Part shown: positions 9,493 to 18,861 of the stretch, in pieces | Numbering within the stretch: position 1 is the first letter of the stretch | Layout: every line of letters begins with the position of its first letter | NCBI RefSeq assembly: GCF_900496965.1 | Contig: NZ_UFQB01000005.1 | Span: 62,001-126,000 of the forward strand | Direction of reading: 5' to 3' | Length of the DNA: 64,000 bases | Source of the DNA: Achromobacter agilis | GTDB taxonomy: Bacteria; Pseudomonadota; Gammaproteobacteria; Burkholderiales; Burkholderiaceae_B | Made by a program: the position numbers and the translations under genes | Notes under the pieces: model-generated | The model's database searches: none | What the model was told of the DNA's origin: nothing | Seen by the model: the letters and a program-made list of their open reading frames with translations, nothing else

Positions 9493-10929
9493 ATGGATAG
9501 CGACGCGCTATTGCTTGCCCGAATACAGTTCGGCTTCACCATTTCGTTTCACATCATCTTTCCCGCGATCACCATCGGGCTGGCCAGCTATCTCGCGGTG
9601 CTGGAAGGCCTGTGGCTGCGCACGCGGAAAACGGTCTACCGCGACCTCTACCATTTCTGGACCAAGATATTCGCCGTCAACTTCGGCATGGGCGTCGTGT
9701 CCGGCCTGGTAATGGCATACCAGTTCGGCACCAACTGGAGCTTCTTCTCCGATTTCGCCGGCAGCGTGACGGGCCCCTTGCTGGCCTACGAGGTGCTGAC
9801 CGCCTTCTTCCTGGAAGCCGGCTTTCTGGGCGTGATGCTGTTCGGCTGGTCGCGCGTGGGTCCCGGGCTGCATTTCTTTTCGACCGTCATGGTGGCGCTC
9901 GGCACGCTGGTGTCGGCCACCTGGATCCTGGCCTCCAACAGCTGGATGCAGACGCCCGCCGGCTACGAGATCCTGGACGGCCGCGTCGTGCCCACCGACT
10001 GGCTGGCGGTGATCTTCAACCCCTCGTTCCCGTATCGCCTGGCGCACATGGGCCTGGCCGCCTTCCTGGCCACCGCGCTCATGGTCGGCGCGTCCGGCGC
10101 CTGGCACCTGCTGCGCGGCGACCGCAGCCCCGCCGTGAAGAAAATGTTCGCCATGGCGATGGGCATGCTGCTGCTGGTGGCGCCGCTGCAAGCGGTGGTG
10201 GGCGACTTCCATGGACTGAACACGCTTGAGCACCAGCCCGCCAAGATCGCGGCCATCGAGGGCCACTGGGAAAACGAGCCTGGCGCCGGCGTGCCGCTGA
10301 CGCTGTTCGGCATTCCCGACATGGAGCGCGAGCAAACGCGCTACGCGCTGAATGTGCCGCGCCTGGGCAGCCTGATCCTCACGCACAGCTGGGACGGCCA
10401 GTTCCCGGGGCTCAAATCGTATCCGCCGGAAGACCGTCCCAACGCGACGGCCGTATTCTGGTCGTTCCGCATCATGGCCGGGCTGGGCATGCTGATGATC
10501 GCCCTGGCCGCCTGCGCCCTGTGGGCGCGGTGGCACAACCGGCTGTACGAGGCGCGCTGGCTGCATCGCTACGCCCTGTGGATGGGGCCGTCCGGCCTGA
10601 TCGCGATCCTGGCCGGATGGTACGTCACCGAGATCGGCCGCCAGCCCTGGGTGGTGTACGGCGTCATGCGCACCGCCGACGCGGCCACGCCGCACGGACT
10701 AGGCGAACTAACGCTGACGCTGGCGCTCTTCGTGGCGGTGTACCTGCTGGTGTTCGGCGCTGGCGTGTCGTACATGCTCCGGCTGATCCGCATGGGCCCG
10801 AGCCCCGCCCCCGGCCGCTCGCCGCTCTCGGACGGCCCCGGCGAACCGCGCCAACCGTCGCGGCCGCTGTCGGCCGCTTCCACCCTGGCGGGCATCGAGC
10901 CCGCGCAACGCAAGCATTCGGGAGTCTGA
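9493..10929 (+). CDS. cioA: Cyanide-insensitive bd-type quinol oxidase subunit I
   Basis: Haem-bearing subunit of a cytochrome bd-type quinol oxidase that reduces oxygen to water in the inner membrane, 478 residues. It has the conserved N-terminal haem-ligand histidine at about 20 (TISFHIIFPA), a second conserved His in FPYRLAHMGLAAF, the GFHGLNTLEHQPAK-like quinol-loop segment (seen as DFHGLNTLEHQPAKIAA) and the signature GWYVTEIGRQPWVVYG. The Q-loop is short, as in CioA rather than E. coli CydA, hence the cyanide-insensitive type. Start ATG at 9493 with AGGA upstream. It is followed 4 bp later by cioB. Confidence 0.95.
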   Translation: MDSDALLLARIQFGFTISFHIIFPAITIGLASYLAVLEGLWLRTRKTVYRDLYHFWTKIFAVNFGMGVVSGLVMAYQFGTNWSFFSDFAGSVTGPLLAYEVLTAFFLEAGFLGVMLFGWSRVGPGLHFFSTVMVALGTLVSATWILASNSWMQTPAGYEILDGRVVPTDWLAVIFNPSFPYRLAHMGLAAFLATALMVGASGAWHLLRGDRSPAVKKMFAMAMGMLLLVAPLQAVVGDFHGLNTLEHQPAKIAAIEGHWENEPGAGVPLTLFGIPDMEREQTRYALNVPRLGSLILTHSWDGQFPGLKSYPPEDRPNATAVFWSFRIMAGLGMLMIALAACALWARWHNRLYEARWLHRYALWMGPSGLIAILAGWYVTEIGRQPWVVYGVMRTADAATPHGLGELTLTLALFVAVYLLVFGAGVSYMLRLIRMGPSPAPGRSPLSDGPGEPRQPSRPLSAASTLAGIEPAQRKHSGV

Positions 10930-10933
10930 CGCC

Positions 10934-11941
10934 ATGGGCATCGACCTTGCACTGGCATGGGCCGTCATCATCCTTTTCGGCGTGATGATGTACGTGATCA
11001 TGGATGGCTTCGATCTGGGCATCGGCATCCTCTTCCCGCTGGTCTCCGACCGCGGCGAGCGCGACGTGATGGTCAACACGGTGGCGCCCGTGTGGGACGG
11101 CAACGAAACCTGGCTGGTGCTGGGCGGGGCCGGCCTGATGGCGGCCTTTCCGCTGGCCTACTCGGTGATCCTGCATGCGCTGCATCTGCCGCTCGTCTTC
11201 ATGCTGCTGGGCCTGATCTTCCGCGGCGTGGCGTTCGAATTCCGCTTCAAGGCGGACGAGCGCCATCGCCCCCTGTGGGACCGCGCCTTCGTCGCCGGTT
11301 CCGTCTGCGCCACCTTCTTCCAGGGCGTCACGCTGGGCGCGTATATCGAAGGCATCCCGGTGGTGAACCGCGCCTACCACGGCGGCCCCTGGGACTGGAT
11401 CAGCCCCTTCTCCCTGTTCACCGGCGCCGGGCTGCTCGTGGCCTACGCCCTGCTGGGCTGCACCTGGCTCATCATGAAGACCGAAGGGCGGCTGCACCGC
11501 CAGATGTGCGCCATCGCGCGTCCGCTCACGCTGGCGCTGCTGGCGGTGATCGCCGCGCTCAGCCTCTGGACGCCGCTGGCACAGCCGCAGATCGCGCAGC
11601 GCTGGTTCAGCCTGCCCAATATGTTCTGGTTCCTTCCCGTGCCAGTGCTGGTGGCGGCCGCCGGCTTCGACCTGATCCGCCGCGTGCGCGGCATGGCGGG
11701 CGCCGGCCCCTTCGTCCTGTCGCTGGCCCTGGTGTTCCTGGGCTACAGCGGGCTGGGAATCAGCATCTGGCCCGCCATCATTCCGCCCGACGTGTCCATC
11801 TGGACCGCATCGGCGCCGCCGCAAAGCCAGGGCTTCGCGCTCGTGGGCGCCCTGGCGATCATTCCGATTATTCTCATGTACACCGCCTGGTCATACTACG
11901 TGTTCCGGGGCAAGGTGCGCACGGGCGAGGAGTTCCACTGA
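10934..11941 (+). CDS. cioB: Cyanide-insensitive bd-type quinol oxidase subunit II
   Basis: Second integral membrane subunit, 335 residues, with about eight hydrophobic helices. The N-terminal motif MMYVIMDGFDLGIGILFPL and the segment APVWDGNETWLVLGGAGLMA are diagnostic of CydB/CioB. It forms the heterodimer with CioA and lies in the same operon. Its stop codon overlaps the start of the following 47-codon gene (ATGA), indicating co-translation of a third subunit. Confidence 0.96.
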   Translation: MGIDLALAWAVIILFGVMMYVIMDGFDLGIGILFPLVSDRGERDVMVNTVAPVWDGNETWLVLGGAGLMAAFPLAYSVILHALHLPLVFMLLGLIFRGVAFEFRFKADERHRPLWDRAFVAGSVCATFFQGVTLGAYIEGIPVVNRAYHGGPWDWISPFSLFTGAGLLVAYALLGCTWLIMKTEGRLHRQMCAIARPLTLALLAVIAALSLWTPLAQPQIAQRWFSLPNMFWFLPVPVLVAAAGFDLIRRVRGMAGAGPFVLSLALVFLGYSGLGISIWPAIIPPDVSIWTASAPPQSQGFALVGALAIIPIILMYTAWSYYVFRGKVRTGEEFH

Positions 11942-12084
11942 TGAACGGTTCCGCTTCCCCCCTGCCCACGTGGCGCAGCCGCCTGCTCTGGCTGGCGATA
12001 ATCTGGGCATGCAGCGTGGCGGCGCTGGGCGCGGCCGCCTATGCGCTGCGCCTGGTCATGAGATCCATCGGCATGTCCTCCTGA
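11941..12084 (+). CDS. Small DUF2474-like single-span subunit of the bd oxidase
   Basis: A 47-residue protein with one membrane helix (LLWLAIIWACSVAALGAAAY) and a short basic C-terminal end. The pattern of a Trp-rich helix directly after cioB matches the DUF2474 small proteins, which hold the place taken by CydX in cydAB operons. The start ATG overlaps the cioB stop. A stabilising role in the oxidase is inferred from position and size. Confidence 0.8.
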   Translation: MNGSASPLPTWRSRLLWLAIIWACSVAALGAAAYALRLVMRSIGMSS

Positions 12085-12110
12085 ACCGCCCACGCGAACG
12101 GACCCTTCCC

Positions 12111-13523
12111 ATGAAGCGCTATGAACGGCTGACAGAAGAAATCACCGCCTCGATCCGCTCGGGCCTGCTGCAGGCGGGCGACCGCCTGCCGTCGGTCCGG
12201 CAGACCAGCGCCAGCCGCGGCGTGAGTCCATCGACGGTATTCAAGGCCTATTACCTGCTGGAAGCGCGCGGGCTGATCCGCGCCCGCGACCGCTCCGGCT
12301 ATTACGTGTTGCGCTCGCCGCACGCCTCGCTGCCGGAATTGGACGGCCTGTCGAACGCCAGCGCCGGCCGCCACCCGGTGGACGTCACCGACAACGTGCT
12401 GCAGGTGCTCAACGCCACCTTGCGGCGCGACATGCTGCCGTTCGGGTCCGCGTTTCCCAGCCCTTCGCTGCTGCCTTACGGCCGGCTGGCGAAGTTCATG
12501 GCGGCCACGGTCCAGCGCCTGGACCCCTGGGGCTCCATCGACGACCTGAGCCCCGGCGACGCGGCGCTGCGCCGCGCCATCGCGCTGCGCTACCTGGCCG
12601 ACGGACTCTCCGTGCCGGTCGACGACATCATCATCACCAACGGCGCGCTGGACGCGCTGAACCTGAGCCTGGCGGCCGTGACGCAGCCCGGCGACGCGGT
12701 GATCGTCGAGTCCCCCACGTTCTACGCCGCGCTGCAATCGCTGGAGCGCAACCACCTGCACGCGATCGAAGTGGCCACGCACCCGCGCGAAGGCATCGAT
12801 CTGCAGGCGCTGGAAGCCGCCATCCTGCGGCACCGGCCGAGCGCCTGCTGGCTCATGACCACCTTCCAGAATCCCTTGGGCAGCCTAATGCCGGACGAGA
12901 AAAAGGACGCGCTCGTGCAGCTCCTGACGCGGCATGGCGTGGCGCTGATCGAGGACGATGTCTACGGCGAGCTCTATTTCGGCGAAAACCGGCCACGGCC
13001 CGCCAAGGCATACGACCGCGAAGGCATCGTGATGCACTGCTCGTCGTTCTCCAAGACCCTCGCGCCTGGGTATCGCGTGGGGTGGGTGGCGGCGGGCCGC
13101 TACACGCGCCAGGTCATGCGCAACAAGCTCACCACCAGCCTGGCCACTGCGGCGCCCACGCAGGCCGCCATCGCCGCCTATCTGGAGAAAGGCGGCTTCG
13201 ACCGGCACCTGCGGCAATTCCGCCAGGCCCTGGCCTTGCAGCAAGGCGAACTGCTCCAGGCCGTGGCCCGCTATTTTCCGAAGGGCACCCGGGCCACTCG
13301 GCCCATGGGAGGCTACTTCGTGTGGGTGGAACTGCCTGCGCATATCGACACGCTGAAGGTGCACCGCGCCGCGCTCGGGCACGGCATCAGCATCGCGCCG
13401 GGCCCGCTCTTTTCGGCCTCGGGAGCATTCGGCAACTTCCTGCGGCTGAACGGCGGGCATCCATGGAGCGCGGAGATGGAACAGGGCATGGCGACCCTGG
13501 GCAAGCTGCTGGCCGGCGGCTGA
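12111..13523 (+). CDS. MocR-type regulator: GntR helix-turn-helix fused to PLP aminotransferase-like domain
   Basis: Transcription factor of about 470 residues. Residues 1-70 form a GntR winged helix (YERLTEEITASIRSGLLQAG, then RLPSVRQTSASRGVSPSTVF). The remainder is a fold-type I aminotransferase domain with the PLP lysine at about 315 (SSFSKTLAPGYRVGW) and the Asp-Tyr motif IEDDVYGELYF. The start at 12111 is chosen because the winged helix begins there; the frame extends upstream into the cio operon without homology. It lies 26 bp after the DUF2474 gene on the same strand, so it may be co-transcribed. Its target (PdxR-like, amino-acid or respiratory) cannot be told from sequence. Confidence 0.92.
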   Translation: MKRYERLTEEITASIRSGLLQAGDRLPSVRQTSASRGVSPSTVFKAYYLLEARGLIRARDRSGYYVLRSPHASLPELDGLSNASAGRHPVDVTDNVLQVLNATLRRDMLPFGSAFPSPSLLPYGRLAKFMAATVQRLDPWGSIDDLSPGDAALRRAIALRYLADGLSVPVDDIIITNGALDALNLSLAAVTQPGDAVIVESPTFYAALQSLERNHLHAIEVATHPREGIDLQALEAAILRHRPSACWLMTTFQNPLGSLMPDEKKDALVQLLTRHGVALIEDDVYGELYFGENRPRPAKAYDREGIVMHCSSFSKTLAPGYRVGWVAAGRYTRQVMRNKLTTSLATAAPTQAAIAAYLEKGGFDRHLRQFRQALALQQGELLQAVARYFPKGTRATRPMGGYFVWVELPAHIDTLKVHRAALGHGISIAPGPLFSASGAFGNFLRLNGGHPWSAEMEQGMATLGKLLAGG

Positions 13524-13542
13524 GCGGCAGGCGGCGCTCAGC
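13519..13542. terminator. Hairpin between convergent genes
   Basis: GCTGAGC and GCTCAGC form a 7-bp stem with a 10-base loop. The stop codons of the MocR gene (plus strand) and the WG-repeat gene (minus strand) both lie in the stem arms. No T-tract on either side, so it is a tentative bidirectional terminator. Confidence 0.4.
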
Positions 13543-14110
13543 GCGCTCTGGCGGCCTTGAGCTCGCGGCGCAGGGAATCCGCATCCGGCCGCAGGGGCAG
13601 CACCAGGCGGCCCTGGCGGTCGATCGCGCCCCAGTCGCCGCCCACCACCATCGAATGCTCGCCGCCCGGCTCCGGCACGATGACGCAATGGCTGCAGACC
13701 GCGGCCAGCCCGCCGCTGAAAGGCTCCGCCCACGCGTACGAGGTGGCCAGGGCCAGGTTCAGCTGCTTGTCGTAGTACGCCATGCCTTCCGGCCGGCGCC
13801 CGCGCGACAGCCCTTCCTCGAACTCGTCCGGGCTATTGTCGTAGGTCAGCACCGCCACCGACCGGCCATCCTGGCGTACCCAGCGCCAGTTGCCGGCGAC
13901 GCCCGCGGGCGCGAGGCCATCGTCGCCGAATTGCATCCGGCGCAGGTACTCGGGATTGAAGACGATGCCGCCGTTTTCCTCGCGGGCGCAATGTTCCGCG
14001 TTATTGAACACGCCTTCGTCGGTCTTGTCCGAGTACTCGCAGGAAAGCTCGAAGGCGGCGGGGTTACCAGACGCCAGGGCCAGTGTCGTGAGCAGGGCAG
14101 TCATCAGCAT
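13538..14110 (-). CDS. Exported hypothetical protein with WG-repeat-like C-terminus
   Basis: About 190 residues. The N-terminus (MLMTALLTTLALASGNPAAF) looks like a signal peptide, so the protein is probably periplasmic. The C-terminal part contains segments typical of WG repeats (YAWAEPFSGGLAAVCSH and GGDWGAIDRQGRLVLPLRP). Five cysteines suggest disulphides. The start could be the ATG at 14110 or at 14104; both lie behind GGGG. It stands alone, 41 bp after the Bug-receptor gene on the same strand and convergent with mocR. Function unknown. Confidence 0.7.
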   Translation of the reverse strand: MLMTALLTTLALASGNPAAFELSCEYSDKTDEGVFNNAEHCAREENGGIVFNPEYLRRMQFGDDGLAPAGVAGNWRWVRQDGRSVAVLTYDNSPDEFEEGLSRGRRPEGMAYYDKQLNLALATSYAWAEPFSGGLAAVCSHCVIVPEPGGEHSMVVGGDWGAIDRQGRLVLPLRPDADSLRRELKAARAR

Positions 14111-14151
14111 GCCCCATTCTAAGGCACTGCCCCCCCCGCGTGCCATCAGCC

Positions 14152-15129
14152 TCAGTTCGCGGTGGCGCCCGAATCCTTGACGGCCTTGGCCCAGGCCGCG
14201 ATCTCGGCCTGGATGAAGTCGCCGAACGCCGCGGTGTTGAGGCTGGAGGCCTGCGCGCCCTCTTCCATCAGCCGCTGCTTGACGGCCGGCGCCGCCAGCG
14301 CGCCGCTCAGGGCCTCGTTCAGCCTGGCCACGACCGCGTCCGGCGTGCCCGCAGGCGCGACGATCCCATGCCACGACACCGCCTGGAAGCCCGGCAGGCC
14401 GGATTCGGCCATGGTCGGCGTGTCGGGCATGGCCGGCGAGCGCTGCGGCGAGGTCACCGCCAGCGCCCGCAGCGTGCCCGCTTTCACGTGCGGCAGCACG
14501 CCGGGAATCGTGGTGAACATGAAGTCGATCTGGCCGCCGATCAGGTCGGTGATCGCGGGGCTGCCGCCCTTGTACGGCACGTGCGTGAACTGCAGCTTGG
14601 CCGCGCTCTTGAACATTTCGCCCGCCAGATGGCCGGGCGTGCCCGCGCCCGCCGAGCCCATGTTGGTCCGGTCGCCCTGCGATCGGATGTACGCGATCAG
14701 TTCCTGAACGCTCGCGGCCTGCACCTGCTTGCCGATCACCAGCACGTTGGGAACCGTAGCCAGCAGCGTGACCGGGGTGAAATCCTTCTGCGCGTCGTAC
14801 GAAATGCGCGAGTACAGCGAAGGATTGATGCCGTGCGTGCTGGCGGTGGCCAGCAGCAGCGTGTAGCCGTCGGGCGCGGAAGTGGCCACCTGCTTGGCCG
14901 CTATGGTGCCATTGGCGCCGCCCTTGTTGTCGATGACGATGGTCTGCCCGAGGGTCTTGGCGGCTTCGGCCGCGACCGTGCGCGCCAGAATGTCCGACGT
15001 GCCGCCGGCCGAGTGCGGCACGACCAGCGTAATGGGCCTCACGGGGAAGGACTGCGCCTGGGCCGCCGGCAATGCCGGCAACAGACAGGCGGCCAGCGCG
15101 ATGCGCGCCAGCGAAGGGGTACGGAACAT
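14152..15129 (-). CDS. Bug/TctC-family tripartite tricarboxylate transporter binding protein
   Basis: Periplasmic solute-binding protein, 325 residues, with signal peptide (LARIALAACLLPALPAAQAQ) and the family motifs FPVRPITLVVPHSAGGTSDI and GAGTPGHLAGEM. Members bind carboxylates and are greatly expanded in Bordetella and relatives. RBS AGGAGA is well placed before the ATG at 15129. It lies downstream of tcuB on the same strand with 74 bp between, so it probably belongs to the tricarballylate operon and captures that or a related acid. No TctA/TctB membrane partners are nearby, so it is an orphan binding protein. Confidence 0.93.
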   Translation of the reverse strand: MFRTPSLARIALAACLLPALPAAQAQSFPVRPITLVVPHSAGGTSDILARTVAAEAAKTLGQTIVIDNKGGANGTIAAKQVATSAPDGYTLLLATASTHGINPSLYSRISYDAQKDFTPVTLLATVPNVLVIGKQVQAASVQELIAYIRSQGDRTNMGSAGAGTPGHLAGEMFKSAAKLQFTHVPYKGGSPAITDLIGGQIDFMFTTIPGVLPHVKAGTLRALAVTSPQRSPAMPDTPTMAESGLPGFQAVSWHGIVAPAGTPDAVVARLNEALSGALAAPAVKQRLMEEGAQASSLNTAAFGDFIQAEIAAWAKAVKDSGATAN

Positions 15130-15203
15130 GAATGTCTCCTGGTTTGTTATCGGTTGCGGCGCCGCCCCGCGGCGGCTCCCGCTTTATGCCGGCGCCCGGC
15201 CGT

Positions 15204-16421
15204 TCAATCCGAGCCCAGCTGCAGCTTGTTGGGCTGGCGCTTTTCGATGGCCCACTTCAGCAGCGCGGCGGACCGGTAGATTCCATGCGCGAACTTGCCG
15301 TAGGGCAGGGTCAGGAACAGCGCCATGACCACGCCCAGGTGAATCGCCAGCAGCAGCGCCATCGCGCCGCCGTCGCGTCCGGCCAGCAGCGCCAGGCCGG
15401 TGGCGCTGGTCAGGAACAGCAGCACGATGAAGCCGCGGTCCATCGGCTTCTGCGCGGCGTCCCCCTGCAGCGGGTGGCGCCGCAGGTTCAGCCACAGCAG
15501 TCCGGCCGGGCCGATCAGCAGCCCGATGCCGCCCGCGGTGCCCAACAGCACCGGCGCGCTCAGGAAGGGATACGGCGCCTGCTGTCCCAGCAGGTAGTGG
15601 TACAGCGTGGCCACGCTGGTGGCCGCGAAGCACAGCATGAAGCCGTAGAAGGTGAAATGGTGGAAACGGCGGCGCCAGAGCGTGAACGCGTCGTCCGCGT
15701 TATTGCAGCCCTTGCCGTGCCCGCCATCCAGATAGCGCAGGCGCAGCGCGTCGTGCGCGGCCTCGGCCACCGCCGCGCCGGACGCCGCGCCCGGGCTGAC
15801 GTTGCGCCAGAAGCGCGCCACGCCGACGCCCAGCGCCAGCACGGCAAAGCCGAACACCGCGCCGAACATCAGCGCCAGGGTGTTGTGCGGAAACACCGCA
15901 TAGAAGTTGCCGCCCATCGGCTCATGGAGCAGCCCGCCGGCCATCAGCACCGCCAGGACCAGGAACAGCGCCAGGCCCGCCGCGGTGGCCAGGGAAAGGG
16001 CCAGGCCATTGCGCTTGTACAGCGAACCCAGAGCGGCAGGCCAGGCATAGTCGGTATAGGTCTGCACCCGCACCCGGGCCATGGCCTGCGGCACGTTCAC
16101 CGCGAACTCGTGCGGCGGCGCGTACTGGCAGGCATGCAGACAGGCGCCGCAGTTGTGGCAGAGGTTGGCCAAGTAATTGATGTCGGCCTTGCCGAATTCC
16201 AGCCGCCGGGTCATGGCGGGGAAGACCGCGCAGAACCCTTCGCAATAGCGGCAGGCATTGCAGATCTGCATGACGCGCGCGACTTCGGTTTCGTCGTCCG
16301 TCAGCGCGCCGGCCTGCGGCTTGGCGTTCCTGCCGTGCCATTGGATGGTCTGCTCGGCCATGGCCGGCTTCGATTCGGAAAAGGACTGCGCCTCGCGGGC
16401 CAGGGCTTCAAGCTGCTTCAT
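15204..16421 (-). CDS. tcuB: Tricarballylate utilisation protein B, Fe-S/membrane electron carrier
   Basis: Re-oxidises FADH2 of TcuA by passing electrons to the membrane, by analogy with Salmonella TcuB. It has 405 residues. Two 4Fe-4S clusters are visible: [11 protein letters not shown] (Cys54, 57, 60, 64) and [11 protein letters not shown] (Cys88, 91, 94, 98). The C-terminal half has about six hydrophobic helices, consistent with a haem-binding membrane domain. The start overlaps the tcuA stop by 14 bases, so the two are translationally coupled. Confidence 0.93.
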   Translation of the reverse strand: MKQLEALAREAQSFSESKPAMAEQTIQWHGRNAKPQAGALTDDETEVARVMQICNACRYCEGFCAVFPAMTRRLEFGKADINYLANLCHNCGACLHACQYAPPHEFAVNVPQAMARVRVQTYTDYAWPAALGSLYKRNGLALSLATAAGLALFLVLAVLMAGGLLHEPMGGNFYAVFPHNTLALMFGAVFGFAVLALGVGVARFWRNVSPGAASGAAVAEAAHDALRLRYLDGGHGKGCNNADDAFTLWRRRFHHFTFYGFMLCFAATSVATLYHYLLGQQAPYPFLSAPVLLGTAGGIGLLIGPAGLLWLNLRRHPLQGDAAQKPMDRGFIVLLFLTSATGLALLAGRDGGAMALLLAIHLGVVMALFLTLPYGKFAHGIYRSAALLKWAIEKRQPNKLQLGSD

Positions 16422-17823
16422 GGAATGCTCCCGCGGAGTGCTGGCGGCGCGCGGCGGCAGCCGCCCGGGTGCCGGCGATGCGGCCGAACGCCGTGCCGAT
16501 GGACATGCCCACCCCGGCCGTATAGCCCTTGCCCAGCACGTTGCCGGCCATCATTTCGCCGGCAACGAACAGGTTGTCGCTGGGCACGTCGTTGAAACGG
16601 ACCGCGGCGGTGTCGTCCACCTTCAGGCCCAGATAGGTAAAGGTGATCCCGGGCCGCAGGGCGTAGCCGTAGAAGGGCGCGGTGTCGATAGGGCGCGCCC
16701 AGTGCGTCTTGGCGGGCGTCAGTCCTTCGGTATGGCAATCGTCCAACGCGGTGTGGTCGAACTTGCCCACGCGACAGGACGCGTTGTACTGGCGGACGGT
16801 CTGCTCGAACGTGGCCGGATCCAGACCCAGCTTCTCCGCCAGTTCCGGCAGGGTATCGGCCGTCACGCCCGGGAACACCGGCGGCATGAAGCGGCCGATC
16901 GCCTTGGCGTCGATGATGGAATAGGCGATCTGGCCCGGCTGCATCGCGGTCAGGCGCCCCCAGATGGCGTAACGCTTGGGCCAGAAGTCCTCGCCTTCGT
17001 CATAGAAACGCTCGGCATCGCGGTTGACCACCACGCCCAGCGACACGCAGTCGATGCGCGTGCAGATGCCGCCGTCGTACAGCGGAGCACGGGCGTCGAT
17101 GGCCACGCAGTGGGATTGGGACGGGTCGCCGATGCCGTCCGCGCCGGCGTCGAGCATGAACTTCAGAAGCACGCCCATGTTGAAGCGCGTGCCCCGGATC
17201 AGGAAGTTGTCGGCCGGCCATTCGCCGCGCTCGTTCTGGCCCCAGGCCTCTCTCAGCCATTCACGGTTGGACTCGAAGCCCCCCGCGGCCAGCACACAGG
17301 CGCGCGCCTCGATACGCTCGCCGCCGATGCGGGCCGCCACGAAGCGCCCGCCGTCCAGCTCCAGCGAATCGACCGGGGCGTTGTAGCGGACCTGCACGCC
17401 CAGCGCCTCGGCGCTGCGGTAATAGGCATTGACCAGCGCCTTGCCTCCCCCCATGAAGAAGGCGTTGGTGCGGGCCACGTGCAATGCGCCGGACAGCGGC
17501 GGCTGGAAATTCACGCCGTGGCGGCGCATCCAGTCCCTACAGGTGGAGGATTCGCGAATGACCAGGCGCGCCAGGTGCTCGTTGGTCAGCCCGCCCGTCA
17601 CCTTCAGCAGGTCCTGCCAGTATTCCTCTTCGGGGTAGGCGTCGACCAGCACGTCCTGCGGCGCGTCGTGCATGCAGCGCAGATTGCGCGTGTGCTGAGA
17701 ATTCCCGCCGCGCCATTCGCGCGGCGCCGCTTCCAGCAGCAGCACGCTGGCGCCGGCTTCGCGCGCCATCAGGGCCGCGCAAAGCGCCGCGTTGCCCCCA
17801 CCTATCACCAAGACGTCGACCAT
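16408..17823 (-). CDS. tcuA: FAD-dependent tricarballylate dehydrogenase
   Basis: Flavoprotein of the fumarate reductase/succinate dehydrogenase family, 471 residues, that oxidises tricarballylate to cis-aconitate in Salmonella. The N-terminal dinucleotide fold [17 protein letters not shown] binds FAD; the C-terminal part has [20 protein letters not shown] and the second FAD-contact segment [20 protein letters not shown]. Together with the adjacent TcuB and LysR regulator the assignment to tricarballylate, or a close citrate analogue, is strong, although substrate specificity is inferred from context. Confidence 0.92.
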   Translation of the reverse strand: MVDVLVIGGGNAALCAALMAREAGASVLLLEAAPREWRGGNSQHTRNLRCMHDAPQDVLVDAYPEEEYWQDLLKVTGGLTNEHLARLVIRESSTCRDWMRRHGVNFQPPLSGALHVARTNAFFMGGGKALVNAYYRSAEALGVQVRYNAPVDSLELDGGRFVAARIGGERIEARACVLAAGGFESNREWLREAWGQNERGEWPADNFLIRGTRFNMGVLLKFMLDAGADGIGDPSQSHCVAIDARAPLYDGGICTRIDCVSLGVVVNRDAERFYDEGEDFWPKRYAIWGRLTAMQPGQIAYSIIDAKAIGRFMPPVFPGVTADTLPELAEKLGLDPATFEQTVRQYNASCRVGKFDHTALDDCHTEGLTPAKTHWARPIDTAPFYGYALRPGITFTYLGLKVDDTAAVRFNDVPSDNLFVAGEMMAGNVLGKGYTAGVGMSIGTAFGRIAGTRAAAAARRQHSAGAFHEAA

Positions 17824-17900
17824 GCCATTGTTCCCAATTCAAGGAACGGACTGTATCGGGTGGGCCGTCTTCCCGATATCAGCCAGGCGTCAACAGGTCT

Positions 17901-18827
17901 TCATGAATCGTGAAGGGTCACGACCGCCCACTTGCCGTCCCGCACCAGCGCGCGCGAGACCTCGGCCAGCACCAGGCGGGCCGCCAGCGCGGCGGGCGAC
18001 AGCTCGTCCTCCGACAGGCTGGCCAGCAGATTGGTGCGGAACAGGTGCGCATCGTCGATGCGAGCCATATGCAACTGGCCGGGCGCGATGCGCGCCATGG
18101 CGGAACTGGGCTGGATGGTGGCCACCTGCCCCGACTGCACCACGTCCATCAGCACCGGCAGGCCGTCCACCTCCACGGCCACCAGGGGCGTCCGGCCCGA
18201 CTGCAGGAAGGCGTTGTTCAGCAGCGCCCGCAGGCCGTGGCGACCGCTGGGCAGCACCAGCGGCAGATGCGCGATGGCGTCGATATGTGTCGTTTCGCCC
18301 GCGGGCAGGCCGGGCATGTCCGGGCGGGCCAGCAGGAACAGCGGTTCGTCCAGCAGCGGCATGACACTCCAGCGGCGGGCGGACTCCGCCTGGAACACGA
18401 TCGCCAGGTCCAGCTGGCGGCCGTTGAGCATGTCGCTGAGGTGGCCGGACAGCGCCTCCACCAGTTGCAGGCGGATGTCCGGATAGCGTTCGTTCATGGC
18501 CCGCACGAACGGCGCCCCCAGGATCGCGGCCGTGGTGGACGGCAGGCCCACGCTGACGTGCCCGGCCAGGCGCGCCTGCTGCGCCGCCTGCACGGCGTCG
18601 TCGGCGTGGCGCAGCGCCAACTGCGCCTGCCGGAAGAACGCCAGGCCCGCATCCGTCGGCACCACGCCGCTGGCGCTGCGCTGCAGGAGCCGGGTGGAGA
18701 GTTCGCCCTCCAGCCGGCTGATCTGCTGGCTGAGCGCGGAGGTCACCATGCCGATGGACTGCGCCGCGCGGCCGATGCTGCCCGCCTCGACGACGCGGAC
18801 GAAGTAACGGAGCTGACGGAGTTCCAT
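17901..18827 (-). CDS. tcuR: LysR-family regulator of the tcu operon
   Basis: 308 residues. The N-terminal helix-turn-helix (MELRQLRYFVRVVEAGSIGR, then AAQSIGMVTSALSQQISRLE) and LysR effector domain are clear. It lies directly upstream of tcuA on the same strand with 77 bp between, the arrangement expected of TcuR. Control of tcuAB and the Bug gene in response to tricarballylate is inferred from position. Confidence 0.88.
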   Translation of the reverse strand: MELRQLRYFVRVVEAGSIGRAAQSIGMVTSALSQQISRLEGELSTRLLQRSASGVVPTDAGLAFFRQAQLALRHADDAVQAAQQARLAGHVSVGLPSTTAAILGAPFVRAMNERYPDIRLQLVEALSGHLSDMLNGRQLDLAIVFQAESARRWSVMPLLDEPLFLLARPDMPGLPAGETTHIDAIAHLPLVLPSGRHGLRALLNNAFLQSGRTPLVAVEVDGLPVLMDVVQSGQVATIQPSSAMARIAPGQLHMARIDDAHLFRTNLLASLSEDELSPAALAARLVLAEVSRALVRDGKWAVVTLHDS

Positions 18828-18861
18828 GTACGGGGCCTGTTCAGGCGGGCTGGCGTCCGGC

